Below, piece by piece: positions 10,699 through 21,578 of a DNA stretch of 51,211 nucleotides. Location: contig NBIV01000359.1 of NCBI GenBank assembly GCA_003194525.1, forward strand, positions 1 through 51,211. Direction: 5' to 3'. How positions within the stretch are numbered: position 1 is the first letter of the stretch; each line of letters opens with the position of its first letter. Source of the DNA: Gracilariopsis chorda. Lineage: Eukaryota; Rhodophyta; Florideophyceae; Gracilariales; Gracilariaceae. The position numbers and the translations under genes are program-made. The notes beneath the pieces are model-generated. The model was not told the DNA's origin. It did no database searches and saw only the letters and a program-made list of their open reading frames with translations.

Positions 10699-11632
10699 AT
10701 CTGCTTCTTCTTCCTTTCCAGTCTACTCCCCAATGTTCTGCTATACCCTTCGTTTCTTCCGCTGCCGATATTTACCTCCTTCTTTATGTGAAGCAGTTCT
10801 CTACGATGCTCTGACCGGAACCGTACGAACATTGTTTCAGTAACGATGTCGGTTTGAAAGAACTCCTTCGCCTTCAGTACGTATAGAATCCGGATTGTAA
10901 TGGACATCCATCGAATCATTTCAGTCAATGCCCGGCTGTACACAGAGGCATAGGTTCGCTTCGGGATACAGCCGTGGTCCGCACTGAACATGGTGAAAGG
11001 GGAAATAACATAGCAAACAAAGCTTTGCGGGTCCTTTTGTCGCTCAAAAAATATTACATGTAGCATGTATTTCTGCTCGGATAACACTGAAAGTAGCGCT
11101 TCATTCCCTGTAAGGCAAAATGAGAACAAGAAAGAAAACAAACTGAGAATCCTTCGATCAAAAGACATCCCAAGACTCTCTCCAAACCAAACCCTCCATC
11201 TCTGGGTTCTTTGCGTCGCATTGACTACTTTGTTACCTACCAAAAAACACCTCATTGACTTTTGGAAATGTTCAATGGGACTAAAACGGTGTGTTTCTAT
11301 CGGCAGAAACATTGCATTTAAATTTAAACCACTTCTTAAACACGTCCAAATCCTCTTCCCGTAGGTTTTCCTTCTTTTCGTTGTATAAATTCGACAGTTT
11401 CGAGATCACCAACATAATAGAACAAGAGGCAAAAGCCACAACAACAGAAGCTATCCATGTTAAACACAGCTGTTGATACCAATTCGCTACAAATTTCCGA
11501 ATCAGGTCTTGAACTATAAACCAAAGAAACTGGTGATGTTTCTTCGGCTTCTGCAATAAAAATTCTAGATAAATCGTCCCTCAAAACTGCAAAATGCACT
11601 TCGGTGCTCGCAGTGTCATTGCGGATGCTCAT
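10699..11632 (-). other. degraded minus-strand coding remnants
   Basis: Minus-strand frames at 10695-11312 and 11336-11632 have coding-like composition in the same orientation as the zinc-finger remnant, but no recognisable domain and several frame changes. They are probably the upstream part of the same decayed element. Support is weak. Confidence 0.25.
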
Positions 11633-12980
11633 TGGCGTATGTTCTTATAGAATTTCCCAGGGTGACGTAAAGGTGTCATATAGTTCATGTTCTAAGAGTA
11701 TGTTGACGTAAGTAGATGCTTTTTTTTGTTCCACTGCTAAAAAAAAGTAGAACATGCAACAGTAGGGGTCAAGGAAAGAGATTTTGAAGTAGAGAGAGTC
11801 AGCAGCGTTTATACGGATCCTCGAACATGTGAAGGAGGACGTAGTACGTGACGTATCTGCCATTTCCACACATTGTGACGAAGCCGCGCGGTAAACTCGC
11901 CTCTGTTTACATCGCGTTGGCGGCCGGAGAGAATATGGATAGAGAAAATGTCCTGACTCTGCGGATCTATTGGTTCAAATACAAAATAGGGGCATATAAT
12001 TGGCTACAGTATGATCTCAAGTGGCGTTGGCACATGTGAGACCCGCCGTGGCACGTGCCCGCTGACTCTCTCTTTTTATTGGTGCAAATGCGCGCTTACT
12101 AGCCCACCCTATCTACGTCGTGTAGTTTAGCCCGTTCCCACGACAAGAACGAAAGGAAAGGGAGTCAGTGCCTCACATTCACTGCTTTGAAAGATATAAA
12201 ATGAATTTGAACTTAATTTATCGTTAGACGGCCCAAATTTAGCCTTTGAGAAGGGTACATGTTGTCTTTGCTCGAAATGCACGTTGGAGTGTGCAATTAA
12301 CTCTCACTGCTATTGTTTGATGCGATTATCGACGATTTCGGTGCAAGCAGGGAGCCATGAAAAGTTCTCGTTCGCAACTGTCAGATTTTAGGGCAGCCCA
12401 CTGTACCTATTCGACTTTGACCTGCCGTGCCTTCGCGAGCTAGACCGGCGGTCTACTGGACTTATTTGAATTTCGCGGAGTGGACATGAATACAGTAGTT
12501 GTACGTGACGGATAAGGTTCTTGGGAGGTGAACAACCGCGGCAGAGGATGCAGCACTGGAAATGAGCTCGCAAGGTAAGGACCTCACCAATACATGTCGT
12601 CCTGATACTCACCGTCACAAGGTGACAGCTGAGAAAAGAAGCAGCACAATGAGTAGTTCGCAGATATAATACAAGCGAAGTGTCGAAAATGCCATGAGAA
12701 CAAGTGCGTCGAGCGCGACCACAAAGTACAACCAACACCTACACACGAACAACAAGAACAAAGAAAAAGCTATATGACAGTAGTTCTATAAACGGTATTT
12801 ACTCTCAACGCTAAAAACGCTAAAACAGTTGCATTAGGTAAACTAGGAACTCGAAGAGAAAGATATGGATTACATAAAACCGAGTAACACCCCCCCCCCA
12901 AACAAGTAAGCCCCGCCAAAAGGTCACGAAACAACAAGCGCAACAAAACCAGGAAAAGCAAAGTACATGAAAGCTTTCCA
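11633..12980. other. intergenic, no gene seen
   Basis: AT-richer stretch between the transposon remnants and the first F-box gene. I see no credible coding region. A run of ten C lies at 12890-12899, just beyond the stop of the minus-strand F-box gene. Confidence 0.5.
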
Positions 12981-14348
12981 TCACAAGGGTCCAAGCGGAT
13001 TGTAAGCGTTCTGTACAACGCCCAGAAGGCTGCGGCCGTGGTAATTAATTTGTGTACGGGTATAGTCACAAGGCGGGATGAAAATAAATCGTCGTTGATC
13101 CTCAAGTGCCAAGCCCGCTCGCGTTCTCTTGTTAAGGTACTCAATAAACTCATCAAAGCCATGACGATCTGCTTCCGACTCCGGTTCGAAGTATAACACA
13201 GCAGCATCATGCAACACAAAAGTCTGCAGATGCACTATATTGAAACGTCGTTCCACAACAAGCACCTTGGGTAAACCAACATCCCCGACGGGGGTTCCCG
13301 ATATCTGATGCGCGACCAAATTGCATACGAAGCGGCCCGTCTTTTGCAAACGGCAGGTCCACTTGGGTATATTCTCGATCTTTGGGTATATGGAGCGCCA
13401 GCAGTTGTAGCTTCCCAAGGGTATACAACGATCAATAAGTGACCAGACGGCTGGATCAGATTCCAACGCGCTCCAGTTGGCCAGACAAAGTTTCCTCCAC
13501 AAACCCTCCTCACTACCAAAGCGATTCCACCGGGTGCAGACCTCGCGGGCTCTTGCAAGGTCCCGACCGCCCAAGAAAGAAAAAATATGCTTGGCGGTCT
13601 CGTCCGGGATGGATTTGAACGGTTCCCTAGACTTGCGACGACCGGCCATGACCTCTGCACGATGGGCCTTGTTAGCGGCGTGGATGGCCTCTGTTGCGGA
13701 ATGGGCGTTTTGTAGCAACATAGTGCGCAGATAGTCTCGAAGAAAACTGGCAGAGCCGTTTTGCAGCGAGGGTTTACTGGCGACGTAGTCGAGCATGTTG
13801 CGCACGTCGTTGACGAGAGCTGGGACGGAGTCGGGGGCTACGACCTCAGGGTGATCGATGTGGTTGCGGGGGTGGTCGGGACAGGCCCTCATTCGCTTGG
13901 GACCGGTGGCGGGGGTGTCGGGGAGAGGGTTTTGAGCGGCGGCGGCGGCGAAGAGATGCGAGACGGGGTCGTCATCGTCTTGGAGGTCGTGGGAGTGGTG
14001 CACGACGTCGGTGCAGGGGGGGTGGTGCGTTTGGGAGTTAGGGTGTCGGAAGGGGGGAAGTTGATGGTGTTGATGTGGTTGTTGTTGTTGTTGTTGGTGG
14101 TGTGGATGGGAACGGGGGGTTTCGGGAAGATGGGAGAGAAGGTGGAGGTGATGGTCGGAGGAGGCGCGGGGGCGGGTGGAGGGCTTCGAGAAGTTGAACA
14201 TGGGGGAGGCGGGACGCTTGCGGGGGGGGCGGGGGGGTAGGGTTTGGGAGTTGTTCGGAGGGGGGTGGTGCTTTTGAGGGGAGGGCGGGGTGGTTGGCGG
14301 ATGAACTGGATGCGGAGTGTGGATGTGCGGCGAAGTACCAATCCTCAT
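12981..14348 (-). CDS. F-box protein with C-terminal SPOC-like domain (copy A)
   Basis: Likely an SCF ubiquitin-ligase substrate receptor of 455 residues. The frame stays open upstream to about 14711, but 14348 is its first ATG, and the RKRPAS motif downstream matches the N-terminus of the copy at 29758. Residues 1-120 are Pro/His/Gln-rich. A conserved helix-rich segment follows (SVPALVNDVRNMLDYV). The F-box lies at about 246-287 (IPDETAKHIFSFL, REVCTRWNRF). Residues 328-445 match the SPOC pattern: KWTCRLQKTGRFVCN, LVVERRF, FIEYLNKRTRAGLA, RFIFIPPC. SPOC domains bind phosphoserine peptides in nuclear proteins. F-box plus SPOC is not an architecture I know. The copy at 29758 is clearly the closest relative. 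Confidence 0.8.
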   Translation of the reverse strand: MRIGTSPHIHTPHPVHPPTTPPSPQKHHPPPNNSQTLPPRPPRKRPASPMFNFSKPSTRPRASSDHHLHLLSHLPETPRSHPHHQQQQQQPHQHHQLPPFRHPNSQTHHPPCTDVVHHSHDLQDDDDPVSHLFAAAAAQNPLPDTPATGPKRMRACPDHPRNHIDHPEVVAPDSVPALVNDVRNMLDYVASKPSLQNGSASFLRDYLRTMLLQNAHSATEAIHAANKAHRAEVMAGRRKSREPFKSIPDETAKHIFSFLGGRDLARAREVCTRWNRFGSEEGLWRKLCLANWSALESDPAVWSLIDRCIPLGSYNCWRSIYPKIENIPKWTCRLQKTGRFVCNLVAHQISGTPVGDVGLPKVLVVERRFNIVHLQTFVLHDAAVLYFEPESEADRHGFDEFIEYLNKRTRAGLALEDQRRFIFIPPCDYTRTQINYHGRSLLGVVQNAYNPLGPL

Positions 14349-15547
14349 TAGTACATGACCGCGGACGGGGGTGGTGTTGTTGGTTTGAGGGGTGTGGTTG
14401 GACTTTTTGGGGCGGGGAGGGGAGAAGGTGGAAGGCCAGCACAAAGTCGGGTAGTAGTGGAAGCTGCGGGGGCGGGGAGGGTAGGGCGGTTGGGTTGCGT
14501 ACGACGGGGACGGCGACGAAACGGGGCGGGGGCGGAAAGAGGCGGCAGGCTTTGGGGGGGGGGGTGGGTGTGTGTGTTGGGTGTGGAAGAGGCGCACACT
14601 GTTTTGGGGGGGGAGGGCACGCGCAACGAAAGCGGGCGAGTCGGGGTCGGTGGTGCGGGGGAAGCCAGACGCCCCGTCCGTGTACAGCGCCCAAATTGAT
14701 TTGGCGCACACGCTCCATCTGTGAACGGGCGCTGCAGCAGCTCAGCAACCAGCGTACAGCCGGCTGTAAGCAGCGCGGACAGGCTGTCCGCTGTAATGGT
14801 GGCGTCGCGGAGCGCCATGTGGCTGCGCGCGTGCCACTGGCTGCGCGCCCGTGGCCGCCGCTTACAGTTGGTGTGAGCGTTCGTGTTGAGAGGTTGCGTC
14901 TGTTTGGGGCGGGGCGTGCTGCCGTTTGGGCGCTGGGCGCGGCTGTTTCGGTTCGATAGGCGTGCGAGTTGATATCATGTATTAAGTAGTGTATCTGTTG
15001 GCGTTGGCGGCTGCGCAACTGTATATGTATTTGTACGCTTGTATGTATTCACGCCGTGTGCACTGACGCTACAATGAGATGGCTACTTGGAATTGGCGTA
15101 CAACGCGTCCGCTGGCGCTCACCCTTGTTGCTCTCACCCCCTCTCCTTCCCAACCGCAACTGACCATTTAACGCAGTCAACATGCGCATCCAATTATCTA
15201 CCATGTACTTTCTTTGCAAGCTTTGCTCGCAAACGTGCTGCACTCTCAAGTGCTCACACACTCACACACCACGACGCCAGCAACAACGTACTGCGCCCTT
15301 GGCATCGCCCGTACACAACTGCCGCGCTCAGTTAGTCCCCACTGCGCGCTCCCAAGTTGGGAGTCCCAACGTGTTCCTCGCGCATCGTCCAATCCGCGCT
15401 CCTTTCAAAGGCGCACAAAAACACCTCAAAAAGTGCCAGCATGCATTCGCCTCTCGTTGGCAGCACAGCCACTATCCCATCTGCGTGCATCATGCATGTG
15501 GCCACCGCCGCCGCTCTTGTCCCACCTCTCAGCTTGCACGCACCACT
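14349..15547. other. intergenic; C-rich leader of F-box copy A
   Basis: On the gene strand, 14349-14700 is extremely C-rich (G-rich on plus, with an 11-G run at 14554-14564) and could form G-quadruplexes. The rest, to the stop of the next F-box gene, shows no coding region I trust. Confidence 0.5.
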
Positions 15548-16198
15548 TCACAATCGCGGCGGTTGCACCGCCGCAATCAGGCGGTCGCCCGTGTAGTTCA
15601 CTCTCTGTCCAACGTCCCTGCACGGCGGAATCAGCATGAATCTGTTCATCTTCGTCATCACCAACCCCGCTCGGTCACGCTGAATCAGGTAGTTCACAAA
15701 GTCGTCGTACGCCCCTTTGTCCGCCTCCGTCAGCGGCTCCAAGTAAAAATAAGTGCAGTTATGGTTGAGAAAGAACGGCAAGTACATGATATCAAACCGT
15801 CTCTGCACCACCAAAGTAGAAGGCAACTGTGCATACGGCCCCTTAATCAAATGTGCAATCATGTTGCACAAGAATCGCTCCGCCTTTTGCAAAGTCACCG
15901 TGCATCGCGGTCGGTTTTGAAGAGTGCGGTATACGTAGCGCCATTGTATCGGCGCAACCGGTTTGCAACATGCCAGTAACGGCCATGCGCTTCGCTCCGT
16001 ACGCAGGCTGGGCGAATGTGTGAAGCAGTGTTTCCGCCATAACAAGTGATGTGACGCACATTCATTCCACCGTTGACATACTTGTCGAGCTGCCTCCAGC
16101 TGTTGCGGCTCTAGGAAACTGAAAATGTGACGCACAAGTCGGTCCGGAATATCGTTCATCGTAACCACATTATCGGTGTCCACTTCCATTGCGTCCAT
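15548..16198 (-). CDS. short F-box protein with SPOC-like domain (copy B)
   Basis: A compact paralogue of 216 residues. The start at 16198 is preferred because its context (GCA before ATGG) is strong and the residues just upstream lack similarity to the other copies; an ATG at 16213 would add five residues. The F-box is at about 14-58 (DIPDRLVRHIFSFLEP, VCQRWNE). The SPOC-like domain is at about 98-210: CTVTLQKAERFLCN, LVVQRRFDI, FVNYLIQRDRAGLV, RFMLIPPC. It lacks the proline-rich N-terminus and the helix segment of copies A and C. It lies in tandem with copy A and diverges from RFC5 across 724 bp. Probable role: SCF adaptor with a phosphopeptide-type reader. Confidence 0.75.
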   Translation of the reverse strand: MDAMEVDTDNVVTMNDIPDRLVRHIFSFLEPQQLEAARQVCQRWNECASHHLLWRKHCFTHSPSLRTERSAWPLLACCKPVAPIQWRYVYRTLQNRPRCTVTLQKAERFLCNMIAHLIKGPYAQLPSTLVVQRRFDIMYLPFFLNHNCTYFYLEPLTEADKGAYDDFVNYLIQRDRAGLVMTKMNRFMLIPPCRDVGQRVNYTGDRLIAAVQPPRL

Positions 16199-16922
16199 TG
16201 CGGCTGACAACATTCGGCGAGACGCATGGACACAAAGCGTGGCCTTACTCACCCTCTCACTACTCTGTATGGGGGGGAATGGGAAGGGCTGTTTGGTTGA
16301 AGCGGGTGTTGAGTCGAGTCTGATATGGGGCTGGCGGAGGGGGAGGGAAGACACGCTCGCTGCAATTGATTTTCGTTTGACGTACCCTTCGTTGACGCGT
16401 ACAGTTCGCGACTCGAGATGGGAAATCACACGTTGCGCTACTGTAGATACGTCGCGCAAGACTCTCATGCGCAGCTTTACCAGTCGCGTGCGCGTTGCGG
16501 AACGTGTGTGTCGCACGCCGCGTTCCCCAGTGATGGCTTCCCCGCAAGTGGGCACCACGGTGGGGCGCCTGACCCCTCTGCAGTAAAGCATCCAAATTGC
16601 GCTTCGAACATAAAAAAACACAAAAGCCGTCACAGTTGCAGCGGAACCGCAAGCAGCGATACACGGATACGAAGGGTAAAGGGTTAAAGGGCTAAGGGTT
16701 ACTTGCAATTTGGCGCCAACTGTCGGTTCGCTTCGTCTAGTAGACTCTACACTCTACTACCAGCGGCACACGCGCACCACCAACGGGATCAACCGCAACA
16801 GCGCCGCCTCCGCTGCTCGCCGCCATTCGTCCATAGTAAAGCATCACTACACTTGCGACCATCCTCGACACACTCTCTGTTCACCGCTCTGCCATCAAAT
16901 CCGCACTTTTCGCTTCCACCAG
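16199..16922. other. divergent promoter region, F-box B / RFC5
   Basis: A 724-bp region shared by two genes read away from each other. Open frames extend into it from both sides but begin at non-ATG codons or lack conserved content. I see no further gene. Confidence 0.5.
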
Positions 16923-17993
16923 ATGGACGACCCACAAGCAATGGAGATTGAGCCGGCAAAGCCCTCTCCCTCTCCAACAACTGATGCGCAAAAGCCCAAA
17001 ACCGCCCAATCCCTCATGTGGATCGAGAAATACCGGCCTCAAAAGCTGTCCGACCTGCTTTCCCACCAGCAAATCATCACAACTCTCAACACTCTAATAT
17101 CAAACAACCGACTCCCTCACCTTCTATTTTGCGGTCCACCTGGTACTGGGAAGACCTCTACAATTCTCGCCTGCGCAAAACAAATGTACGGTCCCACCTA
17201 CAAAAGCATGATTCTCGAACTCAACGCCTCCGACGATCGCGGTATCTCCGTCATCCGCGACCAAATCAAGAGTTTTGCCTCCACGCGGCGCATGTTTTCT
17301 TCGGGTGTTAAACTCGTCGTCTTGGATGAAGCCGATTCTATGACCAGTGCCGCTCAAATGGCGCTTCGTCGAGTCGTGGAGAAGTTTGCAGCTAATACTC
17401 GATTCTGCATCATTTGCAACTATGTCAACAAGATAATTCCCGCTTTGCAGAGTCGATGCACAAAGTTTCGCTTCGGCCCGATTCCACGCGACCATGTTCG
17501 CAAACGGGTGCGTCAAATTGCACAAGGTGAAAGCGTCCCGCTTACTGAAGATGGACTGGAGGCATTGCTTGAGCTTGGTAAGGGAGACATGAGACGTATT
17601 CTCAACGTTTTGCAAAGCTCACACATGGCCGCTATGGCAACGGGTGGAAAGGTTGATGGCGATGCCGTTTACGCTAACACAGGCGCTCCGCATCCTGGTG
17701 ATATTGCTCACATTTGGAAACTCCTCATTGATTCGGACTACACCACATGCTCTGCAAAGTTGCAACACATGAAAGCTTTAAAGGGGCTGGCCCTGCAGGA
17801 TATCATCACAGAGCTTCTTCCTTACGTTGTGAAAAGCGATCTCAAAGGCGACGCCAAAATGTACATATATGAACGGCTCGCTGAACTCGAGGTGCGTCTG
17901 GCTGTTGGAGGAAGTGACAAATTGAATCTTGCAGCTTTGGTGGGATGCTGCAAACTTGGTCAAGCAATTTCCATGGACAAGATGGTATGTTGA
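16923..17993 (+). CDS. RFC5: replication factor C subunit 5 (clamp-loader small subunit)
   Basis: This 356-residue AAA+ ATPase is the orthologue of human RFC5 and yeast Rfc3, a subunit of the pentameric clamp loader that opens PCNA and places it on primer-template DNA in the nucleus. It shows WIEKYRP at 33-39, Walker A GPPGTGKT at 71-78, NASDDRG at 101-107, a Walker B / DEAD-like LDEADSM at 134-140, the arginine-finger SRC motif at 177-179, and GDMRRILNVLQ further on. LKGLALQDI matches the C-terminal collar region. The start at 16923 gives a protein of family length. The frame is open upstream to 16710, but that part is not conserved-looking. The stop is only 22 bp from the convergent SLX1 stop. 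No intron is present. Confidence 0.95.
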   Translation: MDDPQAMEIEPAKPSPSPTTDAQKPKTAQSLMWIEKYRPQKLSDLLSHQQIITTLNTLISNNRLPHLLFCGPPGTGKTSTILACAKQMYGPTYKSMILELNASDDRGISVIRDQIKSFASTRRMFSSGVKLVVLDEADSMTSAAQMALRRVVEKFAANTRFCIICNYVNKIIPALQSRCTKFRFGPIPRDHVRKRVRQIAQGESVPLTEDGLEALLELGKGDMRRILNVLQSSHMAAMATGGKVDGDAVYANTGAPHPGDIAHIWKLLIDSDYTTCSAKLQHMKALKGLALQDIITELLPYVVKSDLKGDAKMYIYERLAELEVRLAVGGSDKLNLAALVGCCKLGQAISMDKMVC

Positions 17994-18015
17994 CCTTCCT
18001 TGACCAGGCACGTTT

Positions 18016-18855
18016 TCAGTCACATTCCTCCTCCAGCGCTTTGCACAGGCGTACAAAAAGAGACCAGTGGTGACTCTCGTCACATGATGGGCATTGCACC
18101 CAGTGCGGGAGGAACGTCGCCCGCTGCTCATCCGAATCCGCGAGGCAAGCCAAGTGCACTGTGACACCGCAAGATGCACAAAACGTTTCTGCTCTGTGGA
18201 AATCGCGCTTGCTGCAGATACGGCATGCGCCACGCTTTGGTATAGTCATCAAGCCCCGTCGATAGTCATAGGGCCCAGCGCGAAGTTCGTCGACAGGACT
18301 AAACTCCGCTTGTTTATGTCTTGGGAATACGGTTTTATCGATTTTCCACTTGCTCCAATCATCCCTCTTGGCCGTTATTGTTACAGTTAGCGGGGCGTGC
18401 GACCAGGGGGGGACACTTAGTAACGCAACAAGGCTCTGCAAACACCCGCTTGGTGTCTTTCTACCTTTCGCTGGGATTTGTTTAGCGCCAGGGTGGTCTC
18501 GTTGCCATTTGAGCGGAATGCACTTCTCAGGGTTTTGCCAAGCCCATTCAAATTGTAGCCCCTGCGTTTTTGAGGCGAATCCGTGCACTACGGCGACCAT
18601 TTCCCACGGCCGGTGACGGGATGTCCGTCGTGCTCCAGCTATGATTTCACCGTTGTGTTGGCGGATACGACGGCTTGGGTCGAGGGTGAAGCCGATATAT
18701 GTTCGGTTCTTAGAGTAGCGCTGCGAAGATACAGACACAAGGAGGTAGCATGCGAGCATTCGGGCTGGGGCGTCTTGAGTGGGAAGCGGGTCTTCGGATG
18801 GTTGTGAACTCATCACTGAGCCTTCATATGATTGCTGACTGAGTTCGCCAGCCAT
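18016..18855 (-). CDS. SLX1: structure-specific endonuclease subunit SLX1
   Basis: A 279-residue nuclease with a GIY-YIG domain and a C-terminal RING/PHD-type zinc domain, the full SLX1 layout. The GIY-YIG equivalents are CYLL near 36-39 and TYIGFT at 52-57. The arginine-containing SRRIRQHNG at 61-69 and the metal-binding Glu in FEWAWQ at 102-107 are present. The zinc residues are C210, C213, C225, C228, H233, C236, C254 and C257. SLX1 pairs with SLX4 to cut branched DNA, including Holliday junctions and flaps, in recombination and repair. It is convergent with RFC5, with 22 bp between the stops. The start is the first ATG of the frame. Confidence 0.93.
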   Translation of the reverse strand: MAGELSQQSYEGSVMSSQPSEDPLPTQDAPARMLACYLLVSVSSQRYSKNRTYIGFTLDPSRRIRQHNGEIIAGARRTSRHRPWEMVAVVHGFASKTQGLQFEWAWQNPEKCIPLKWQRDHPGAKQIPAKGRKTPSGCLQSLVALLSVPPWSHAPLTVTITAKRDDWSKWKIDKTVFPRHKQAEFSPVDELRAGPYDYRRGLMTIPKRGACRICSKRDFHRAETFCASCGVTVHLACLADSDEQRATFLPHWVQCPSCDESHHWSLFVRLCKALEEECD

Positions 18856-19508
18856 CTTCGTTGCGTATTCGGTGCAGTTGGGACTATGTTGCTAGGACGA
18901 GTTGGGGCATCACGCTTAATATGTATCCTTGAAAGTGCTTCAGCGAATCTTTTGTCAGTCTTCTTAGAACTTGACGACAGTCCTCATCTTCGGGCCTGAA
19001 AGGATGGCGTCCAGGAGCGTCATGTGAAAAGTCAAATTCAAAAAACCCCACTGCGAAATGTACTGTCGTAGATACAAGGGTATACTCAACCAACAAGGAT
19101 TATGCAAGATTCCAGTGATTTACGGTTGATGGGTTTTAACCAAAAATGAAACCAGTTGTAGAGTAGAAGCCCTCTAGATTACCTATAGGACAATAACAAT
19201 TGTGGATTTAAGTATCCTGCATTCTACCTTGAGCCAATGGGTAGCCTTCTTGTAGAAGGGAGGATACTTTACATCCATGTTTGTGCTACGTTTCTCATGC
19301 GCAAAGCCCAGTCTGTGAGTATTGAACGCGCCTGGATGCGACGTGTGTTTCTTGGCATACCTTTGTATTGATGGGTAGATTCACATGCGATTTCGGCAGT
19401 AGATACCCTTGGTACGGCAATCTGAAGTCCAAGCTTTACCACAGTGCTCTTCGCAGATGGAACTGCACCGAAGCTTCCTGACTTTTCTGCGTCGCTTCTG
19501 GCAAAGTA
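18856..19508. other. divergent intergenic region
   Basis: About 650 bp between the starts of SLX1 (minus) and the small plus-strand gene at 19509; it should contain both promoters. I see no ATG-started frame with gene-like character. Confidence 0.45.
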
Positions 19509-19937
19509 ATGGCGTACCTATATGAAACAGCAACATGGCGTGCAATCGTCAGGGCAACACGCGATCCGAAAATACTGATGGCATTCACAGTGGCAACAGT
19601 CGGCGGTGGATACTTAATTGCGAGAGGATCTCAAATGGCCACTGATAAGGTATCAGAACAAACCAAGGAGGAAATAGAACACAAGCTGAAGAAAGACTGG
19701 GAAGCTGCAAGATATGCGCGCCACAGCAAGAATGCGCTTGCGGTTATGTTCGATAACGTGCGCAAGGACAGTGATCCAGATGTCAATGCGAAATACAAGA
19801 ACTATCCTGTAAAGGTTCCGGGAGTGATGTGGCATCCAAAGGTGGCAGAGCAGGAAAAGCGAAAGGCACAACAAGTGCAGCAACAGGCCCAATCTAACAA
19901 AACACATGCAAAAGACGCGAGTGCTGGCGGAGAGTAG
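19509..19937 (+). CDS. small predicted membrane protein, unknown function
   Basis: A 142-residue protein I do not recognise. Residues about 22-42 (ILMAFTVATVGGGYLIA) form one likely membrane helix. It is followed by a charged, probably helical stretch (SEQTKEEIEHKLKKDWEAARYARHSKN), a middle segment ending VPGVMWHPKV, and a Gln/Lys-rich tail. The short, basic, Arg-containing N-terminus followed by a single membrane helix would suit a mitochondrial inner-membrane protein, but that is inference. It is convergent with the gene at 20246-20674 across 308 bp. Being the first ATG of a clean frame with non-random composition supports it as real. Confidence 0.6.
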   Translation: MAYLYETATWRAIVRATRDPKILMAFTVATVGGGYLIARGSQMATDKVSEQTKEEIEHKLKKDWEAARYARHSKNALAVMFDNVRKDSDPDVNAKYKNYPVKVPGVMWHPKVAEQEKRKAQQVQQQAQSNKTHAKDASAGGE

Positions 19938-20245
19938 GTACAACACGAGCCTGGGCATAGGCACAGGACTCATGACTTTACAAAATATGAAAAGGATACG
20001 ACTGATACTGCACCACTTCTGCTGCCCCATATTGAAGCTGCTTGCGTTCGTAACAAAAATGAATGCTTTGAGCCATATCCTCACACTCTAACACCGTGTT
20101 TGATACAGTGGAAGTTAAAGCCAGTCGTAATAAAGCACAGCACCAGCGGCACAGCAGTTCTTGAAAGTGTTGTTCTGCGGGCGTTGCAACGTCGGGTCGT
20201 AAGACCCGGTCCTTGAGTTCTTTGCTGAGTGGAAGCTGCTGGCGT
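19938..20245. other. short convergent intergenic region
   Basis: 308 bp between two convergent stops, expected to hold both 3' UTRs. Nothing else was seen. Confidence 0.4.
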
Positions 20246-20674
20246 TTATATGAGTTTTGGTTTTGCCTTCTCGATTTCCTCGGGACTCGAAACTTCCTTC
20301 AACACAGTTCCTAGCCATATTCGTAACCCTTCTTCACCTTTTCTTCGCGCAGCTATCACGCCCACGTTCACATCATCCATCAACCGCTGCTGCGAAGCAT
20401 CTGCTCTTTTCAAAACTTCGTCTCGTTCTTCTTCCAGTTGCTGTATCCGCATCTCCATTTTCTCGCGATCCTCTTCAAACTTGTACTTGTTTTTCACAGC
20501 AGTGCCGGCTACAAGTGTCGCTAATCCCGCAACAACCAGATCGCCATACTTTCGCAAACCCCTCGACTTCTTTTGACGCTGAGAAGCCCTCTTAGCTGCC
20601 TCTGCTACCAAACGCGACGCTTCTGTGGAAGCAAGTGTTTGAGTAGCACGAAATAGTTGTTGCGTACCACGCAT
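20246..20674 (-). CDS. small membrane/coiled-coil protein, unknown function
   Basis: A 142-residue protein with no family I can name. Residues 1-40 are rich in Arg, Ala, Ser, Thr and Gln with few acidic residues, like a mitochondrial or plastid targeting peptide. Residues about 44-61 (GDLVVAGLATLVAGTAV) form one membrane helix. Residues about 65-105 are strongly charged and heptad-like (EEDREKMEMRIQQLEEERDEVLKRA), suggesting a coiled coil. The C-terminus is basic and helical. It equals the neighbouring 19509 gene in length and also has one membrane helix, but the sequences are not similar. Start is the first ATG. Confidence 0.6.
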   Translation of the reverse strand: MRGTQQLFRATQTLASTEASRLVAEAAKRASQRQKKSRGLRKYGDLVVAGLATLVAGTAVKNKYKFEEDREKMEMRIQQLEEERDEVLKRADASQQRLMDDVNVGVIAARRKGEEGLRIWLGTVLKEVSSPEEIEKAKPKLI

Positions 20675-21578
20675 AGCTTATCGCAACGCTCTCTGCTGAC
20701 CGGTTCCTTGACAGCCCGAAGCGTGTAAAACAAGATCTCAGCCTGAAAGCCGTGCATGATTGCTCGTTCCGAGTCAAGAAGATGCTTCACATTGCCAAGA
20801 ACAGTATCGAAATTTTTAAATAGGCCGCAGGTTTCTAAAACTTTCGCCCTTCTCTCAGGAAAGAATGATATGCCATGCGTGTAATGCAAAATTTGGATTT
20901 GACCAATCATCAAGGAAATATTGAATGCCCCGTGCCGTTCCAGGTTCTCGATTCATCTCGTTCTGCCGTCTGCTGTGATACCGGCGTTGCTGATACCTGC
21001 GGCTAGAGTTAAATACGTAGCTCCATTTCTCCAGGTATAAACATATTATGTGTTTCTCCGAATATCGGTAAATCAGCCGACTTCCCTTACTTCTTTCTCT
21101 GTCCACTTCCTTTCCGCCACGAAAAGGCATAAACAAGACGACATGAAAGACAAAAAGAATTCGAAACTGCAACTCAACAATGAACAAAATCCAGAAAACT
21201 CGAGGCTCATTCATCGTTCATTATCGCATACCAATAAACTCGATGTTGAGCTTGACAAATGCTGAGTAACCATCTAAAAAAATGAGAATTCGGTTCAAGT
21301 CTCAAATCCGAGCAAGCGATAGGGACAATGCGCTAAACCACACCGAAATATTTGTTACTCTACACGTGAAAAGGCGCAGTACAGAAGCAATCGCTCAAAG
21401 CGACCATCGAATGTAGTCTTTCATCGCCAGATTAAACGATCTCCAGAAAAAAGCATACATACAATATGAAACAAGCTCACGTTCGAACGTTGTATTCCTC
21501 AAAATAAGCGTTAGACTACAAAACGTGCTCAATCACGAGAGCACCACTTGGTGGGCACGAAGAAAATGCGACCACAAG
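20675..21578. other. intergenic, no gene seen
   Basis: About 900 bp between the start of the minus-strand coiled-coil gene and the stop of GNL1 copy A. Only short, non-conserved frames were found. Confidence 0.45.

Noticed and set aside
14349..14711. 121-residue N-terminal extension of F-box copy A
   Set aside because: Starts at GTG and is translated from the C-rich leader; 14348 is the first ATG and matches copy C.
15182..15979. Plus-strand frame of about 265 codons
   Set aside because: It overlaps F-box copy B antisense, is His/Arg-rich and lacks any motif; it is a shadow of the real gene.
16710..16922. N-terminal extension of RFC5
   Set aside because: Not conserved-looking; 16923 gives a protein of normal family length.
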